A stretch of DNA of 64,000 nt from positions 310,001 through 374,000 of the forward strand of contig JAQQXO010000024.1 in the NCBI GenBank assembly GCA_029852735.1, in the 5' to 3' direction. The position numbers and the translations under genes were made by a program. Below, in pieces: positions 50,931 through 63,991 of this stretch. Position 1 is the stretch's first letter. The number at the start of each line of letters is the position of its first letter. The notes below the pieces were generated by a model, which was given only the letters and a program-made list of their open reading frames with translations, was not told where the DNA came from and did no database searches. The stretch comes from Persea americana. Taxonomy: Eukaryota; Streptophyta; Magnoliopsida; Laurales; Lauraceae.

Positions 50931-51872
50931 TTAGTTCCCATGCCCGTATTTGCCTGATTCCCCTCTCAAAGGAAAATGGATTCCCATAACTGGAAATCGG
51001 AAACACCTTAGTGCTGCCTCAAGGAATTCTAGCACGACACTATCATAAGCTTTTGCCAGATCAATCTTGACACACATACGGGGAGTCCCTCTCGAAAGAT
51101 GAAAATTATGGTTCAAATCTTGTGCCACAAGGATATTGTCAGCAATACTCCGCCCAGGAATGAAAGCCGATTGCATCGGACTCAGAAGGTTCCCAATAAC
51201 TGGCTTCAATCTATGCACCAAGATTCGACTAATAATTTTATACAGCTCATTTGTCAATGAGATAGGCTGAAATTTTTCTGGGGATGTGGCATTTTCACTC
51301 TTTGGGACAAGAACTATAAAAGCGGCCTTTAACCGATTTAGCATCTGCCCAAGCTTAAAGAAATCCGTAACGGCTTCACAGACATCATTCCCAATTATAG
51401 GCCAAAACACCTTAAAGAAATGAGCATTAAAACCATCTGGCCCAGGAGCCTTATTTGGATTGGAAGCTTTGATCACCTCCTCAATCTCTGAAACTGCTAC
51501 TGGAAGTTTTAGGCTCTCAGCATCTTCATCAGACACGTAATTAGAAGGACTAATATAAGAGAGGTCCGGCTGGTGCATATCAACAGTAGGCCCAAGAAGA
51601 TTAGAGAAGTAAGATACTAAGACTGCAGCAATACCTTGTGGCTCAGAGAAAGTATTACCTTCCGCGTCTGTGATTTGTGAAATGAATGAATGAGCATGTC
51701 TCGCACGCAATAACCTGTAAAAATATTTAGAATTTCCATCCCCAAGGTTCACAGCAAGGTCCCGCGAGCGCTGCTTGTGCATGCTTTCCTCTGCTAGACT
51801 TAATGAATCAAGACCGGTTCTTGCGAACCGTTCTTCTGCCTGGAGGGTAATATTATATGGATCTGTACTCAT
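50931..51872 (-). pseudogene. LINE RT fragment (unit 15)
   Basis: 313 codons; common block IV protein. Confidence 0.92.
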
Positions 51873-52897
51873 TTGGTTTTGAATGGTCTCAAGAAGAGTC
51901 CGGGCCTCATGAAGTCTCGTAGGGAGCGGCTGCTGGTGCTTTCTGCATTCAATAATTTCCTCCTTAGTACCACCCTAAACAAGGGAGTACCACTAATCTC
52001 TTCCGCCGAAGCCAACTGGACGACACTGCTGAAACCAGGCATTTTTAGCCAATAATTGAAGTATCGGAAATGAGATTTGACGGCAGGAGTTGCATTCAGC
52101 GACAAAAGAATAGGTGAATGATCAGATAGGCTTGGAGGCAGCACTTCATCCTTATCAGTCATGCAAGATGCATTGACAAGAACCCGGTCCAGCTTACATT
52201 CAATTCGGGAATCACCCATACTAGAATTAGACCAAGTAAAAGGAGAACCACATAATTTTACGTCTAGCAAGCCTGCCTCTTGAATACAGTCATTGAATTC
52301 ATGAATCGCCGAAGCTCTTGGGCTCGCCCCTCCTGTTTTCTTCATGGCTCCATCGAATAGTGTTAAAGCCAACGGCAACTACCCAAGGCCGTGTGCAGTT
52401 ATTCTTTGAAACAAGTGATTGCCAGAGCTCCCTTCTTTGGATATAGCTGTTGTGTCCATAGCAAGGAGAGAAGAATAACTGAACAGTAGCAAACCTGATA
52501 TCACAATGAATGAGCTGTGCTTCCACATCAAGAACTTGAAGAGTAACAACCCTAGGGTTCCATAGCAGCCAAATCCGAGTAGAGGAGCAAATATTAGCAT
52601 TAGAAAACTCCAACCATCCATTCGGTGTAATAGAACTTTTAAGACAGTGTGAAGATGAACGCTTAATTTTTTATTCCAAGAGAGCAACTAGAGAGGCCTT
52701 AACAGAAAGAATTTTTCGTCTAACTTCAAGCTGCATAGCAGGTCTGTTGAGGCGCCTTACGCTCCATATCAGAATCGTCATGAAGACCGATGCTTGGTTC
52801 CTTCTCCTTGATACGCATGAACTGGTATAATTTTTTCACTTGAGCTTGAAGGAGCCATCTCAGGAAGAAGGCTTTTACCTAAATGATGAATCGATGT
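50992..52897 (-). mobile_element. L1-type LINE fragment, antisense (unit 15)
   Basis: Junctions as in unit 1. The EN C-terminal frame at 51869-52378 is of I25/V40 haplotype. Confidence 0.93.
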
Positions 52898-54465
52898 AAT
52901 CCCACGCATTGCTTTCCTAACCCTAGAATCACGTAAAACTCATTTTGAAGGAAAACGCAGCTCGGAATATCTTAAAATGCATATTTCAGCCTAGAATCGT
53001 AGGAAATGCATCTCAAACCAAACTTGGAGACAACACCCCCCTGAAATACTTTAGAATCATCAATGACGCGTTTCTATCAAAATATAGGCTACTGATTGCA
53101 AGAAATACAGGTTTCAATCGAAAAATGCACAAAACCCCAGGACGTTAGTTCCCATGCCCGAATTTTCCTGAGTCCCGTCTTAAAGGAAAAAAGGATTCCC
53201 GGAACTTCCCAGAGCGCTTCATTCAACCGAGGACTTCTTGAAATGCGGTTTGGAGCCAGTGGTTTCGTTGACCCACCATGAACGAGGTTTCGTAATAAAA
53301 TAGAATAGGAACCGCCCGAAGCACGTATTTCAGACCTGAACAACCCAGAAGCCCATCTAATGCATTCCTTCCCCTTGAATCGCCTGAAACGCATTTGAAA
53401 ACGAAAAGTATCTCAGATTATCCTGAAATGCGTATTTCAGTATAAAATCGTTGTAAACACAATTCGAACAAAAGACTAGACCGTAATACCCTGATATGAC
53501 CTAGAATCAACCGGCACGCGCTTGTACCCAAATACGGGCGATTGATTGCGCATGATTCTTTTGCCAGTCAGAAACTTGGCGGAATCCCACGATATTCGCT
53601 CTTCAGCCCTATTTTTCCTGAAACCCGTTTTAAAGTAAAAGACACCAAAGAATTTCAAGAGCGCGTCTCCAAACTATGAATAGCGTGAGATGAGGTTTGC
53701 AGCCTACAATTTCGCAGATCCACCTAGAATCTCGAACGAACCGCCCGAAATACGGATCTCGGTCTAAAACAACCTTGAAACCCCTGCAATGCATTCGTAA
53801 CCCTAGAATCGCTCGAAAGACATTTGCAGACAAAACGTGTCTCAGAATACCCTAAATCGTGTTTTTCGGCCTAAAATCGTATGAAACGCATCACAGACCA
53901 AGAGACCAAATAGGAACACCCCGAAACGCCCAGTAATCATCCAACACGCGTTTTTATCTAAATAGAGGCTCTCGATCGCACGAGATGCGGCTTCCGAAGG
54001 GAAACGGCTCTGAATCCCACGAGATTAGCTGTCAAGCACTAATTTGCCTGAAACCCGTTTTGAAGTAAAAAAAAAAAAAATCAAACTATTTTCCAGAGCA
54101 CATCATCCAACCACCGCGACCTGCTCGAAACGCGGTTTACGGCCTACATTTCCCAAGTGGCGCTTAAAATCCGGAACAAACTGCGCGACAGACGGGATTC
54201 ATTCTTAAGAGACCTTGAATCCCACGCATTACTTTCCTAACCCTAGAATCACGTGAAACTCATTTTGAAGGAAACCGCAGCTCGGAATATCTTAAAATGC
54301 ATATTTCAGCCTAGAATCGTATGAAATGCATTTCAAACCAAACGTGGAGACAAAACCCCCCCTGATATACGCTAGAATCGTCAATGACGCGTTTCTATCA
54401 AAATATAGGCTACTGATTGCAAGAAATACATCTTTCAATCGAAAACGGCACGAAACCCCATGAGA

Positions 54466-55407
54466 TTAGTTCCCATGCCCGTATTTGCCTGATTCCCCTC
54501 TCAAAGGAAAATGGATTCCCATAACTGGAAATCGGAAACACCTTAGTGCTGCCTCAAGGAATTCTAGCACGACACTATCATAAGCTTTTGCCAGATCAAT
54601 CTTGACACACATACGGGGAGTCCCTCTCGAAAGATGAAAATTATGGTTCAAATCTTGTGCCACAAGGATATTGTCAGCAATACTCCGCCCAGGAATGAAA
54701 GCCGATTGCATCGGACTCAGAAGGTTCCCAATAACTGGCTTCAATCTATGCACCAAGATTCGACTAATAATTTTATACAGCTCATTTGTCAATGAGATAG
54801 GCTGAAATTTTTCTGGGGATGTGGCATTTTCACTCTTTGGGACAAGAACTATAAAAGCGGCCTTTAACCGATTTAGCATCTGCCCAAGCTTAAAGAAATC
54901 CGTAACGGCTTCACAGACATCATTCCCAATTATAGGCCAAAACACCTTAAAGAAATGAGCATTAAAACCATCTGGCCCAGGAGCCTTATTTGGATTGGAA
55001 GCTTTGATCACCTCCTCAATCTCTGAAACTGCTACTGGAAGTTTTAGGCTCTCAGCATCTTCATCAGACACGTAATTAGAAGGACTAATATAAGAGAGGT
55101 CCGGCTGGTGCATATCAACAGTAGGCCCAAGAAGATTAGAGAAGTAAGATACTAAGACTGCAGCAATACCTTGTGGCTCAGAGAAAGTATTACCTTCCGC
55201 GTCTGTGATTTGTGAAATGAATGAATGAGCATGTCTCGCACGCAATAACCTGTAAAAATATTTAGAATTTCCATCCCCAAGGTTCACAGCAAGGTCCCGC
55301 GAGCGCTGCTTGTGCATGCTTTCCTCTGCTAGACTTAATGAATCAAGACCGGTTCTTGCGAACCGTTCTTCTGCCTGGAGGGTAATATTATATGGATCTG
55401 TACTCAT
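54466..55407 (-). pseudogene. LINE RT fragment (unit 16)
   Basis: 313 codons; common block IV protein. Confidence 0.92.
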
Positions 55408-56432
55408 TTGGTTTTGAATGGTCTCAAGAAGAGTCCGGGCCTCATGAAGTCTCGTAGGGAGCGGCTGCTGGTGCTTTCTGCATTCAATAATTTCCTCCTT
55501 AGTACCACCCTAAACAAGGGAGTACCACTAATCTCTTCCGCCGAAGCCAACTGGACGACACTGCTGAAACCAGGCATTTTTAGCCAATAATTGAAGTATC
55601 GGAAATGAGATTTGACGGCAGGAGTTGCATTCAGCGACAAAAGAATAGGTGAATGATCAGATAGGCTTGGAGGCAGCACTTCATCCTTATCAGTCATGCA
55701 AGATGCATTGACAAGAACCCGGTCCAGCTTACATTCCATTCGGGAATCACCCATACTAGAATTAGACCAAGTAAAAGGAGAACCACATAATTTTACGTCT
55801 AGCAAGCCTGCCTCTTGAATACAGTCATTGAATTCATGAATCGCCGAAGCTCTTGGGCTCGCCCCTCCTGTTTTCTTCATGGCTCCATCGAATAGTGTTA
55901 AAGCCAACGGCAACTACCCAAGGCCGTGTGCAGTTATTCTTTGAAACAAGTGATTGCCAGAGCTCCCTTCTTTGGATATAGCTGTTGTGTCCATAGCAAG
56001 GAGAGAAGAATAACTGAACAGTAGCAAACCTGATATCACAATGAATGAGCTGTGCTTCCACATCAAGAACTTGAAGAGTAACAACCCTAGGGTTCCATAG
56101 CAGCCAAATCCGAGTAGAGGAGCAAATATTAGCATTAGAAAACTCCAACCATCCATTCGGTGTAATAGAACTTTTAAGACAGTGTGAAGATGAACGCTTA
56201 ATTTTTTATTCCAAGAGAGCAACTAGAGAGGCCTTAACAGAAAGAATTTTTCGTCTAACTTCAAGCTGCATAGCAGGTCTGTTGAGGCGCCTTACGCTCC
56301 ATATCAGAATCGTCATGAAGACCGATGCTTGGTTCCTTCTCCTTGATACGCATGAACTGGTATAATTTTTTCACTTGAGCTTGAAGGAGCCATCTCAGGA
56401 AGAAGGCTTTTACCTAAATGATGAATCGATGT
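54527..56432 (-). mobile_element. L1-type LINE fragment, antisense (unit 16)
   Basis: Junctions as in unit 1. The EN C-terminal frame at 55404-55913 is of I25/V40 haplotype with private Ile59 to Met. Confidence 0.93.
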
Positions 56433-58000
56433 AATCCCACGCATTGCTTTCCTAACCCTAGAATCACGTAAAACTCATTTTGAAGGAAAACGCAGCTCGG
56501 AATATCTTAAAATGCATATTTCAGCCTAGAATCGTAGGAAATGCATCTCAAACCAAACTTGGAGACAACACCCCCCTGAAATACTTTAGAATCATCAATG
56601 ACGCGTTTCTATCAAAATATAGGCTACTGATTGCAAGAAATACAGGTTTCAATCGAAAAATGCACAAAACCCCAGGACGTTAGTTCCCATGCCCGAATTT
56701 TCCTGAGTCCCGTCTTAAAGGAAAAAAGGATTCCCGGAACTTCCCAGAGCGCTTCATTCAACCGAGGACTTCTTGAAATGCGGTTTGGAGCCAGTGGTTT
56801 CGTTGACCCACCATGAACGAGGTTTCGTAATAAAATAGAATAGGAACCGCCCGAAGCACGTATTTCAGACCTGAACAACCCAGAAGCCCATCTAATGCAT
56901 TCCTTCCCCTTGAATCGCCTGAAACGCATTTGAAAACGAAAAGTATCTCAGATTATCCTGAAATGCGTATTTCAGTATAAAATCGTTGTAAACACAATTC
57001 GAACAAAAGACTAGACCGTAATACCCTGATATGACCTAGAATCAACCGGCACGCGCTTGTACCCAAATACGGGCGATTGATTGCGCATGATTCTTTTGCC
57101 AGTCAGAAACTTGGCGGAATCCCACGATATTCGCTCTTCAGCCCTATTTTTCCTGAAACCCGTTTTAAAGTAAAAGACACCAAAGAATTTCAAGAGCGCG
57201 TCTCCAAACTATGAATAGCGTGAGATGAGGTTTGCAGCCTACAATTTCGCAGATCCACCTAGAATCTCGAACGAACCGCCCGAAATACGGATCTCGGTCT
57301 AAAACAACCTTGAAACCCCTGCAATGCATTCGTAACCCTAGAATCGCTCGAAAGACATTTGCAGACAAAACGTGTCTCAGAATATCCTAAATCGTGTTTT
57401 TCGGCCTAAAATCGTATGAAACGCATCACAGACCAAGAGACCAAATAGGAACACCCCGAAACGCCCAGTAATCATCCAACACGCGTTTTTATCTAAATAG
57501 AGGCTCTCGATCGCACGAGATGCGGCTTCCGAAGGGAAACGGCTCTGAATCCCACGAGATTAGCTGTCAAGCACTAATTTGCCTGAAACCCGTTTTGAAG
57601 TAAAAAAAAAAAAAATCAAACTATTTTCCAGAGCACATCATCCAACCACCGCGACCTGCTCGAAACGCGGTTTACGGCCTACATTTCCCAAGTGGCGCTT
57701 AAAATCCGGAACAAACTGCGCGACAGACGGGATTCATTCTTAAGAGACCTTGAATCCCACGCATTACTTTCCTAACCCTAGAATCACGTGAAACTCATTT
57801 TGAAGGAAACCGCAGCTCGGAATATCTTAAAATGCATATTTCAGCCTAGAATCGTATGAAATGCATTTCAAACCAAACGTGGAGACAAAACCCCCCCTGA
57901 TATACGCTAGAATCGTCAATGACGCGTTTCTATCAAAATATAGGCTACTGATTGCAAGAAATACAGCTTTCAATCGAAAACGGCACGAAACCCCATGAGA

Positions 58001-58942
58001 TTAGTTCCCATGCCCGTATTTGCCTGATTCCCCTCTCAAAGGAAAATGGATTCCCATAACTGGAAATCGGAAACACCTTAGTGCTGCCTCAAGGAATTCT
58101 AGCACGACACTATCATAAGCTTTTGCCAGATCAATCTTGACACACATACGGGGAGTCCCTCTCGAAAGATGAAAATTATGGTTCAAATCTTGTGCCACAA
58201 GGATATTGTCAGCAATACTCCGCCCAGGAATGAAAGCCGATTGCATCGGACTCAGAAGGTTCCCAATAACTGGCTTCAATCTATGCACCAAGATTCGACT
58301 AATAATTTTATACAGCTCATTTGTCAATGAGATAGGCTGAAATTTTTCTGGGGATGTGGCATTTTCACTCTTTGGGACAAGAACTATAAAAGCGGCCTTT
58401 AACCGATTTAGCATCTGCCCAAGCTTAAAGAAATCCGTAACGGCTTCACAGACATCATTCCCAATTATAGGCCAAAACACCTTAAAGAAATGAGCATTAA
58501 AACCATCTGGCCCAGGAGCCTTATTTGGATTGGAAGCTTTGATCACCTCCTCAATCTCTGAAACTGCTACTGGAAGTTTTAGGCTCTCAGCATCTTCATC
58601 AGACACGTAATTAGAAGGACTAATATAAGAGAGGTCCGGCTGGTGCATATCAACAGTAGGCCCAAGAAGATTAGAGAAGTAAGATACTAAGACTGCAGCA
58701 ATACCTTGTGGCTCAGAGAAAGTATTACCTTCCGCGTCTGTGATTTGTGAAATGAATGAATGAGCATGTCTCGCACGCAATAACCTGTAAAAATATTTAG
58801 AATTTCCATCCCCAAGGTTCACAGCAAGGTCCCGCGAGCGCTGCTTGTGCATGCTTTCCTCTGCTAGACTTAATGAATCAAGACCGGTTCTTGCGAACCG
58901 TTCTTCTGCCTGGAGGGTAATATTATATGGATCTGTACTCAT
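58001..58942 (-). pseudogene. LINE RT fragment (unit 17)
   Basis: 313 codons; common block IV protein. Confidence 0.92.
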
Positions 58943-59967
58943 TTGGTTTTGAATGGTCTCAAGAAGAGTCCGGGCCTCATGAAGTCTCGTAGGGAGCGGC
59001 TGCTGGTGCTTTCTGCATTCAATAATTTCCTCCTTAGTACCACCCTAAACAAGGGAGTACCACTAATCTCTTCCGCCGAAGCCAACTGGACGACACTGCT
59101 GAAACCAGGCATTTTTAGCCAATAATTGAAGTATCGGAAATGAGATTTGACGGCAGGAGTTGCATTCAGCGACAAAAGAATAGGTGAATGATCAGATAGG
59201 CTTGGAGGCAGCACTTCATCCTTATCAGTCATGCAAGATGCATTGACAAGAACCCGGTCCAGCTTACATTCAATTCGGGAATCACCCATACTAGAATTAG
59301 ACCAAGTAAAAGGAGAACCACATAATTTTAAGTCTAGCAAGCCTGCCTCTTGAATACAGTCATTGAATTCATGAAGCGCCGAAGCTCTTGGGCTCGCCCC
59401 TCCTGTTTTCTTCATGGCTCCATCGAATAGTGTTAAAGCCAACGGCAACTACCCAAGGCCGTGTGCAGTTATTCTTTGAAACAAGTGATTGCCAGAGCTC
59501 CCTTCTTTGGATATAGCTGTTGTGTCCATAGCAAGGAGAGAAGAATAACTGAACAGTAGCAAACCTGATATCACAATGAATGAGCTGTGCTTCCACATCA
59601 AGAACTTGAAGAGTAACAACCCTAGGGTTCCATAGCAGCCAAATCCGAGTAGAGGAGCAAATATTAGCATTAGAAAACTCCAACCATCCATTCGGTGTAA
59701 TAGAACTTTTAAGACAGTGTGAAGATGAACGCTTAATTTTTTATTCCAAGAGAGCAACTAGAGAGGCCTTAACAGAAAGAATTTTTCGTCTAACTTCAAG
59801 CTGCATAGCAGGTCTGTTGAGGCGCCTTACGCTCCATATCAGAATCGTCATGAAGACCGATGCTTGGTTCCTTCTCCTTGATACGCATGAACTGGTATAA
59901 TTTTTTCACTTGAGCTTGAAGGAGCCATCTCAGGAAGAAGGCTTTTACCTAAATGATGAATCGATGT
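58062..59967 (-). mobile_element. L1-type LINE fragment, antisense (unit 17)
   Basis: Junctions as in unit 1. The EN C-terminal frame at 58939-59448 is L25/L40 with the CATTCAATTCGG allele, the same recombinant type as unit 14. Confidence 0.93.
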
Positions 59968-61536
59968 AATCCCACGCATTGCTTTCCTAACCCTAGAATC
60001 ACGTAAAACTCATTTTGAAGGAAAACGCAGCTCGGAATATCTTAAAATGCATATTTCAGCCTAGAATCGTAGGAAATGCATCTCAAACCAAACTTGGAGA
60101 CAACACCCCCCTGAAATACTTTAGAATCATCAATGACGCGTTTCTATCAAAATATAGGCTACTGATTGCAAGAAATACAGGTTTCAATCGAAAAATGCAC
60201 AAAACCCCAGGACGTTAGTTCCCATGCCCGAATTTTCCTGAGTCCCGTCTTAAAGGAAAAAAGGATTCCCGGAACTTCCCAGAGCGCTTCATTCAACCGA
60301 GGACTTCTTGAAATGCGGTTTGGAGCCAGTGGTTTCGTTGACCCACCATGAACGAGGTTTCGTAATAAAATAGAATAGGAACCGCCCGAAGCACGTATTT
60401 CAGACCTGAACAACCCAGAAGCCCATCTAATGCATTCCTTCCCCTTGAATCGCCTGAAACGCATTTGAAAACGAAAAGTATCTCAGATTATCCTGAAATG
60501 CGTATTTCAGTATAAAATCGTTGTAAACACAATTCGAACAAAAGACTAGACCGTAATACCCTGATATGACCTAGAATCAACCGGCACGCGCTTGTACCCA
60601 AATACGGGCGATTGATTGCGCATGATTCTTTTGCCAGTCAGAAACTTGGCGGAATCCCACGATATTCGCTCTTCAGCCCTATTTTTCCTGAAACCCGTTT
60701 TAAAGTAAAAGACACCAAAGAATTTCAAGAGCGCGTCTCCAAACTATGAATAGCGTGAGATGAGGTTTGCAGCCTACAATTTCGCAGATCCACCTAGAAT
60801 CTCGAACGAACCGCCCGAAATACGGATCTCGGTCTAAAACAACCTTGAAACCCCTGCAATGCATTCGTAACCCTAGAATCGCTCGAAAGACATTTGCAGA
60901 CAAAACGTGTCTCAGAATATCCTAAATCGTGTTTTTCGGCCTAAAATCGTATGAAACGCATCACAGACCAAGAGACCAAATAGGAACACCCCGAAACGCC
61001 CAGTAATCATCCAACACGCGTTTTTATCTAAATAGAGGCTCTCGATCGCACGAGATGCGGCTTCCGAAGGGAAACGGCTCTGAATCCCACGAGATTAGCT
61101 GTCAAGCACTAATTTGCCTGAAACCCGTTTTGAAGTAAAAAAAAAAAAAAATCAAACTATTTTCCAGAGCACATCATCCAACCACCGCGACCTGCTCGAA
61201 ACGCGGTTTACGGCCTACATTTCCCAAGTGGCGCTTAAAATCCGGAACAAACTGCGCGACAGACGGGATTCATTCTTAAGAGACCTTGAATCCCACGCAT
61301 TACTTTCCTAACCCTAGAATCACGTGAAACTCATTTTGAAGGAAACCGCAGCTCGGAATATCTTAAAATGCATATTTCAGCCTAGAATCGTATGAAATGC
61401 ATTTCAAACCAAACGTGGAGACAAAACCCCCCCTGATATACGCTAGAATCGTCAATGACGCGTTTCTATCAAAATATAGGCTACTGATTGCAAGAAATAC
61501 AGCTTTCAATCGAAAACGGCACGAAACCCCATGAGA

Positions 61537-62478
61537 TTAGTTCCCATGCCCGTATTTGCCTGATTCCCCTCTCAAAGGAAAATGGATTCCCATAACTGGA
61601 AATCGGAAACACCTTAGTGCTGCCTCAAGGAATTCTAGCACGACACTATCATAAGCTTTTGCCAGATCAATCTTGACACACATACGGGGAGTCCCTCTCG
61701 AAAGATGAAAATTATGGTTCAAATCTTGTGCCACAAGGATATTGTCAGCAATACTCCGCCCAGGAATGAAAGCCGATTGCATCGGACTCAGAAGGTTCCC
61801 AATAACTGGCTTCAATCTATGCACCAAGATTCGACTAATAATTTTATACAGCTCATTTGTCAATGAGATAGGCTGAAATTTTTCTGGGGATGTGGCATTT
61901 TCACTCTTTGGGACAAGAACTATAAAAGCGGCCTTTAACCGATTTAGCATCTGCCCAAGCTTAAAGAAATCCGTAACGGCTTCACAGACATCATTCCCAA
62001 TTATAGGCCAAAACACCTTAAAGAAATGAGCATTAAAACCATCTGGCCCAGGAGCCTTATTTGGATTGGAAGCTTTGATCACCTCCTCAATCTCTGAAAC
62101 TGCTACTGGAAGTTTTAGGCTCTCAGCATCTTCATCAGACACGTAATTAGAAGGACTAATATAAGAGAGGTCCGGCTGGTGCATATCAACAGTAGGCCCA
62201 AGAAGATTAGAGAAGTAAGATACTAAGACTGCAGCAATACCTTGTGGCTCAGAGAAAGTATTACCTTCCGCGTCTGTGATTTGTGAAATGAATGAATGAG
62301 CATGTCTCGCACGCAATAACCTGTAAAAATATTTAGAATTTCCATCCCCATGGTTCACAGCAAGGTCCCGCGAGCGCTGCTTGTGCATGCTTTCCTCTGC
62401 TAGACTTAATGAATCAAGACCGGTTCTTGCGAACCGTTCTTCTGCCTGGAGGGTAATATTATATGGATCTGTACTCAT
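61537..62478 (-). pseudogene. LINE RT fragment (unit 18)
   Basis: 313 codons; block IV protein with private Leu43 to His just before the GDGNSK motif. Confidence 0.92.
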
Positions 62479-63503
62479 TTGGTTTTGAATGGTCTCAAGA
62501 AGAGTCCGGGCCTCATGAAGTCTCGTAGGGAGCGGCTGCTGGTGCTTTCTGCATTCAATAATTTCCTCCTTAGTACCACCCTAAACAAGGGAGTACCACT
62601 AATCTCTTCCGCCGAAGCCAACTGGACGACACTGCTGAAACCAGGCATTTTTAGCCAATAATTGAAGTATCGGAAATGAGATTTGACGGCAGGAGTTGCA
62701 TTCAGCGACAAAAGAATAGGTGAATGATCAGATAGGCTTGGAGGCAGCACTTCATCCTTATCAGTCATGCAAGATGCATTGACAAGAACCCGGTCCAGCT
62801 TACATTCAATTCGGGAATCACCCATACTAGAATTAGACCAAGTAAAAGGAGAACCACATAATTTTACGTCTAGCAAGCCTGCCTCTTGAATACAGTCATT
62901 GAATTCATGAATCGCCGAAGCTCTTGGGCTCGCCCCTCCTGTTTTCTTCATGGCTCCATCGAATAGTGTTAAAGCCAACGGCAACTACCCAAGGCCGTGT
63001 GCAGTTATTCTTTGAAACAAGTGATTGCCAGAGCTCCCTTCTTTGGATATAGCTGTTGTGTCCATAGCAAGGAGAGAAGAATAACTGAACAGTAGCAAAC
63101 CTGATATCACAATGAATGAGCTGTGCTTCCACATCAAGAACTTGAAGAGTAACAACCCTAGGGTTCCATAGCAGCCAAATCCTAGTAGAGGAGCAAATAT
63201 TAGCATTAGAAAACTCCAACCATCCATTCGGTGTAATAGAACTTTTAAGACAGTGTGAAGATGAACGCTTAATTTTTTATTCCAAGAGAGCAACTAGAGA
63301 GGCCTTAACAGAAAGAATTTTTCGTCTAACTTCAAGCTGCATAGCAGGTCTGTTGAGGCGCCTTACGCTCCATATCAGAATCGTCATGAAGACCGATGCT
63401 TGGTTCCTTCTCCTTGATACGCATGAACTGGTATAATTTTTTCACTTGAGCTTGAAGGAGCCATCTCAGGAAGAAGGCTTTTACCTAAATGATGAATCGA
63501 TGT
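61598..63503 (-). mobile_element. L1-type LINE fragment, antisense (unit 18)
   Basis: Junctions as in unit 1. The EN C-terminal frame at 62475-62984 is of I25/V40 haplotype. Confidence 0.93.
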
Positions 63504-63991
63504 AATCCCACGCATTGCTTTCCTAACCCTAGAATCACGTAAAACTCATTTTGAAGGAAAACGCAGCTCGGAATATCTTAAAATGCATATTTCAGCCTAG
63601 AATCGTAGGAAATGCATCTCAAACCAAACTTGGAGACAACACCCCCCTGAAATACTTTAGAATCATCAATGACGCGTTTCTATCAAAATATAGGCTACTG
63701 ATTGCAAGAAATACAGGTTTCAATCGAAAAATGCACAAAACCCCAGGACGTTAGTTCCCATGCCCGAATTTTCCTGAGTCCCGTCTTAAAGGAAAAAAGG
63801 ATTCCCGGAACTTCCCAGAGCGCTTCATTCAACCGAGGACTTCTTGAAATGCGGTTTGGAGCCAGTGGTTTCGTTGACCCACCATGAACGAGGTTTCGTA
63901 ATAAAATAGAATAGGAACCGCCCGAAGCACGTATTTCAGACCTGAACAACCCAGAAGCCCATCTAATGCATTCCTTCCCCTTGAATCGCCT

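Larger units (their letters stand above)
49850..53385. repeat. Array unit 15 (3,536 bp), block IV
   Basis: A-run of 15. Private change AATCGTAAATGACG in M3 (others AATCGTCAATGACG). Confidence 0.98.
53386..56920. repeat. Array unit 16 (3,535 bp), block IV
   Basis: A-run of 14. Private changes CAGAATACCCTAAA in M2 (others CAGAATATCCTAAA) and AAATACATCTTTC in M3. Confidence 0.98.
56921..60455. repeat. Array unit 17 (3,535 bp), block IV
   Basis: A-run of 14. I noticed no private variant; it is the plainest block IV copy. Confidence 0.98.
60456..63991. repeat. Array unit 18 (3,536 bp), block IV
   Basis: A-run of 15. Private change AAATCCTAGTAGAGG in the EN region (others AAATCCGAGTAGAGG). Confidence 0.98.
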
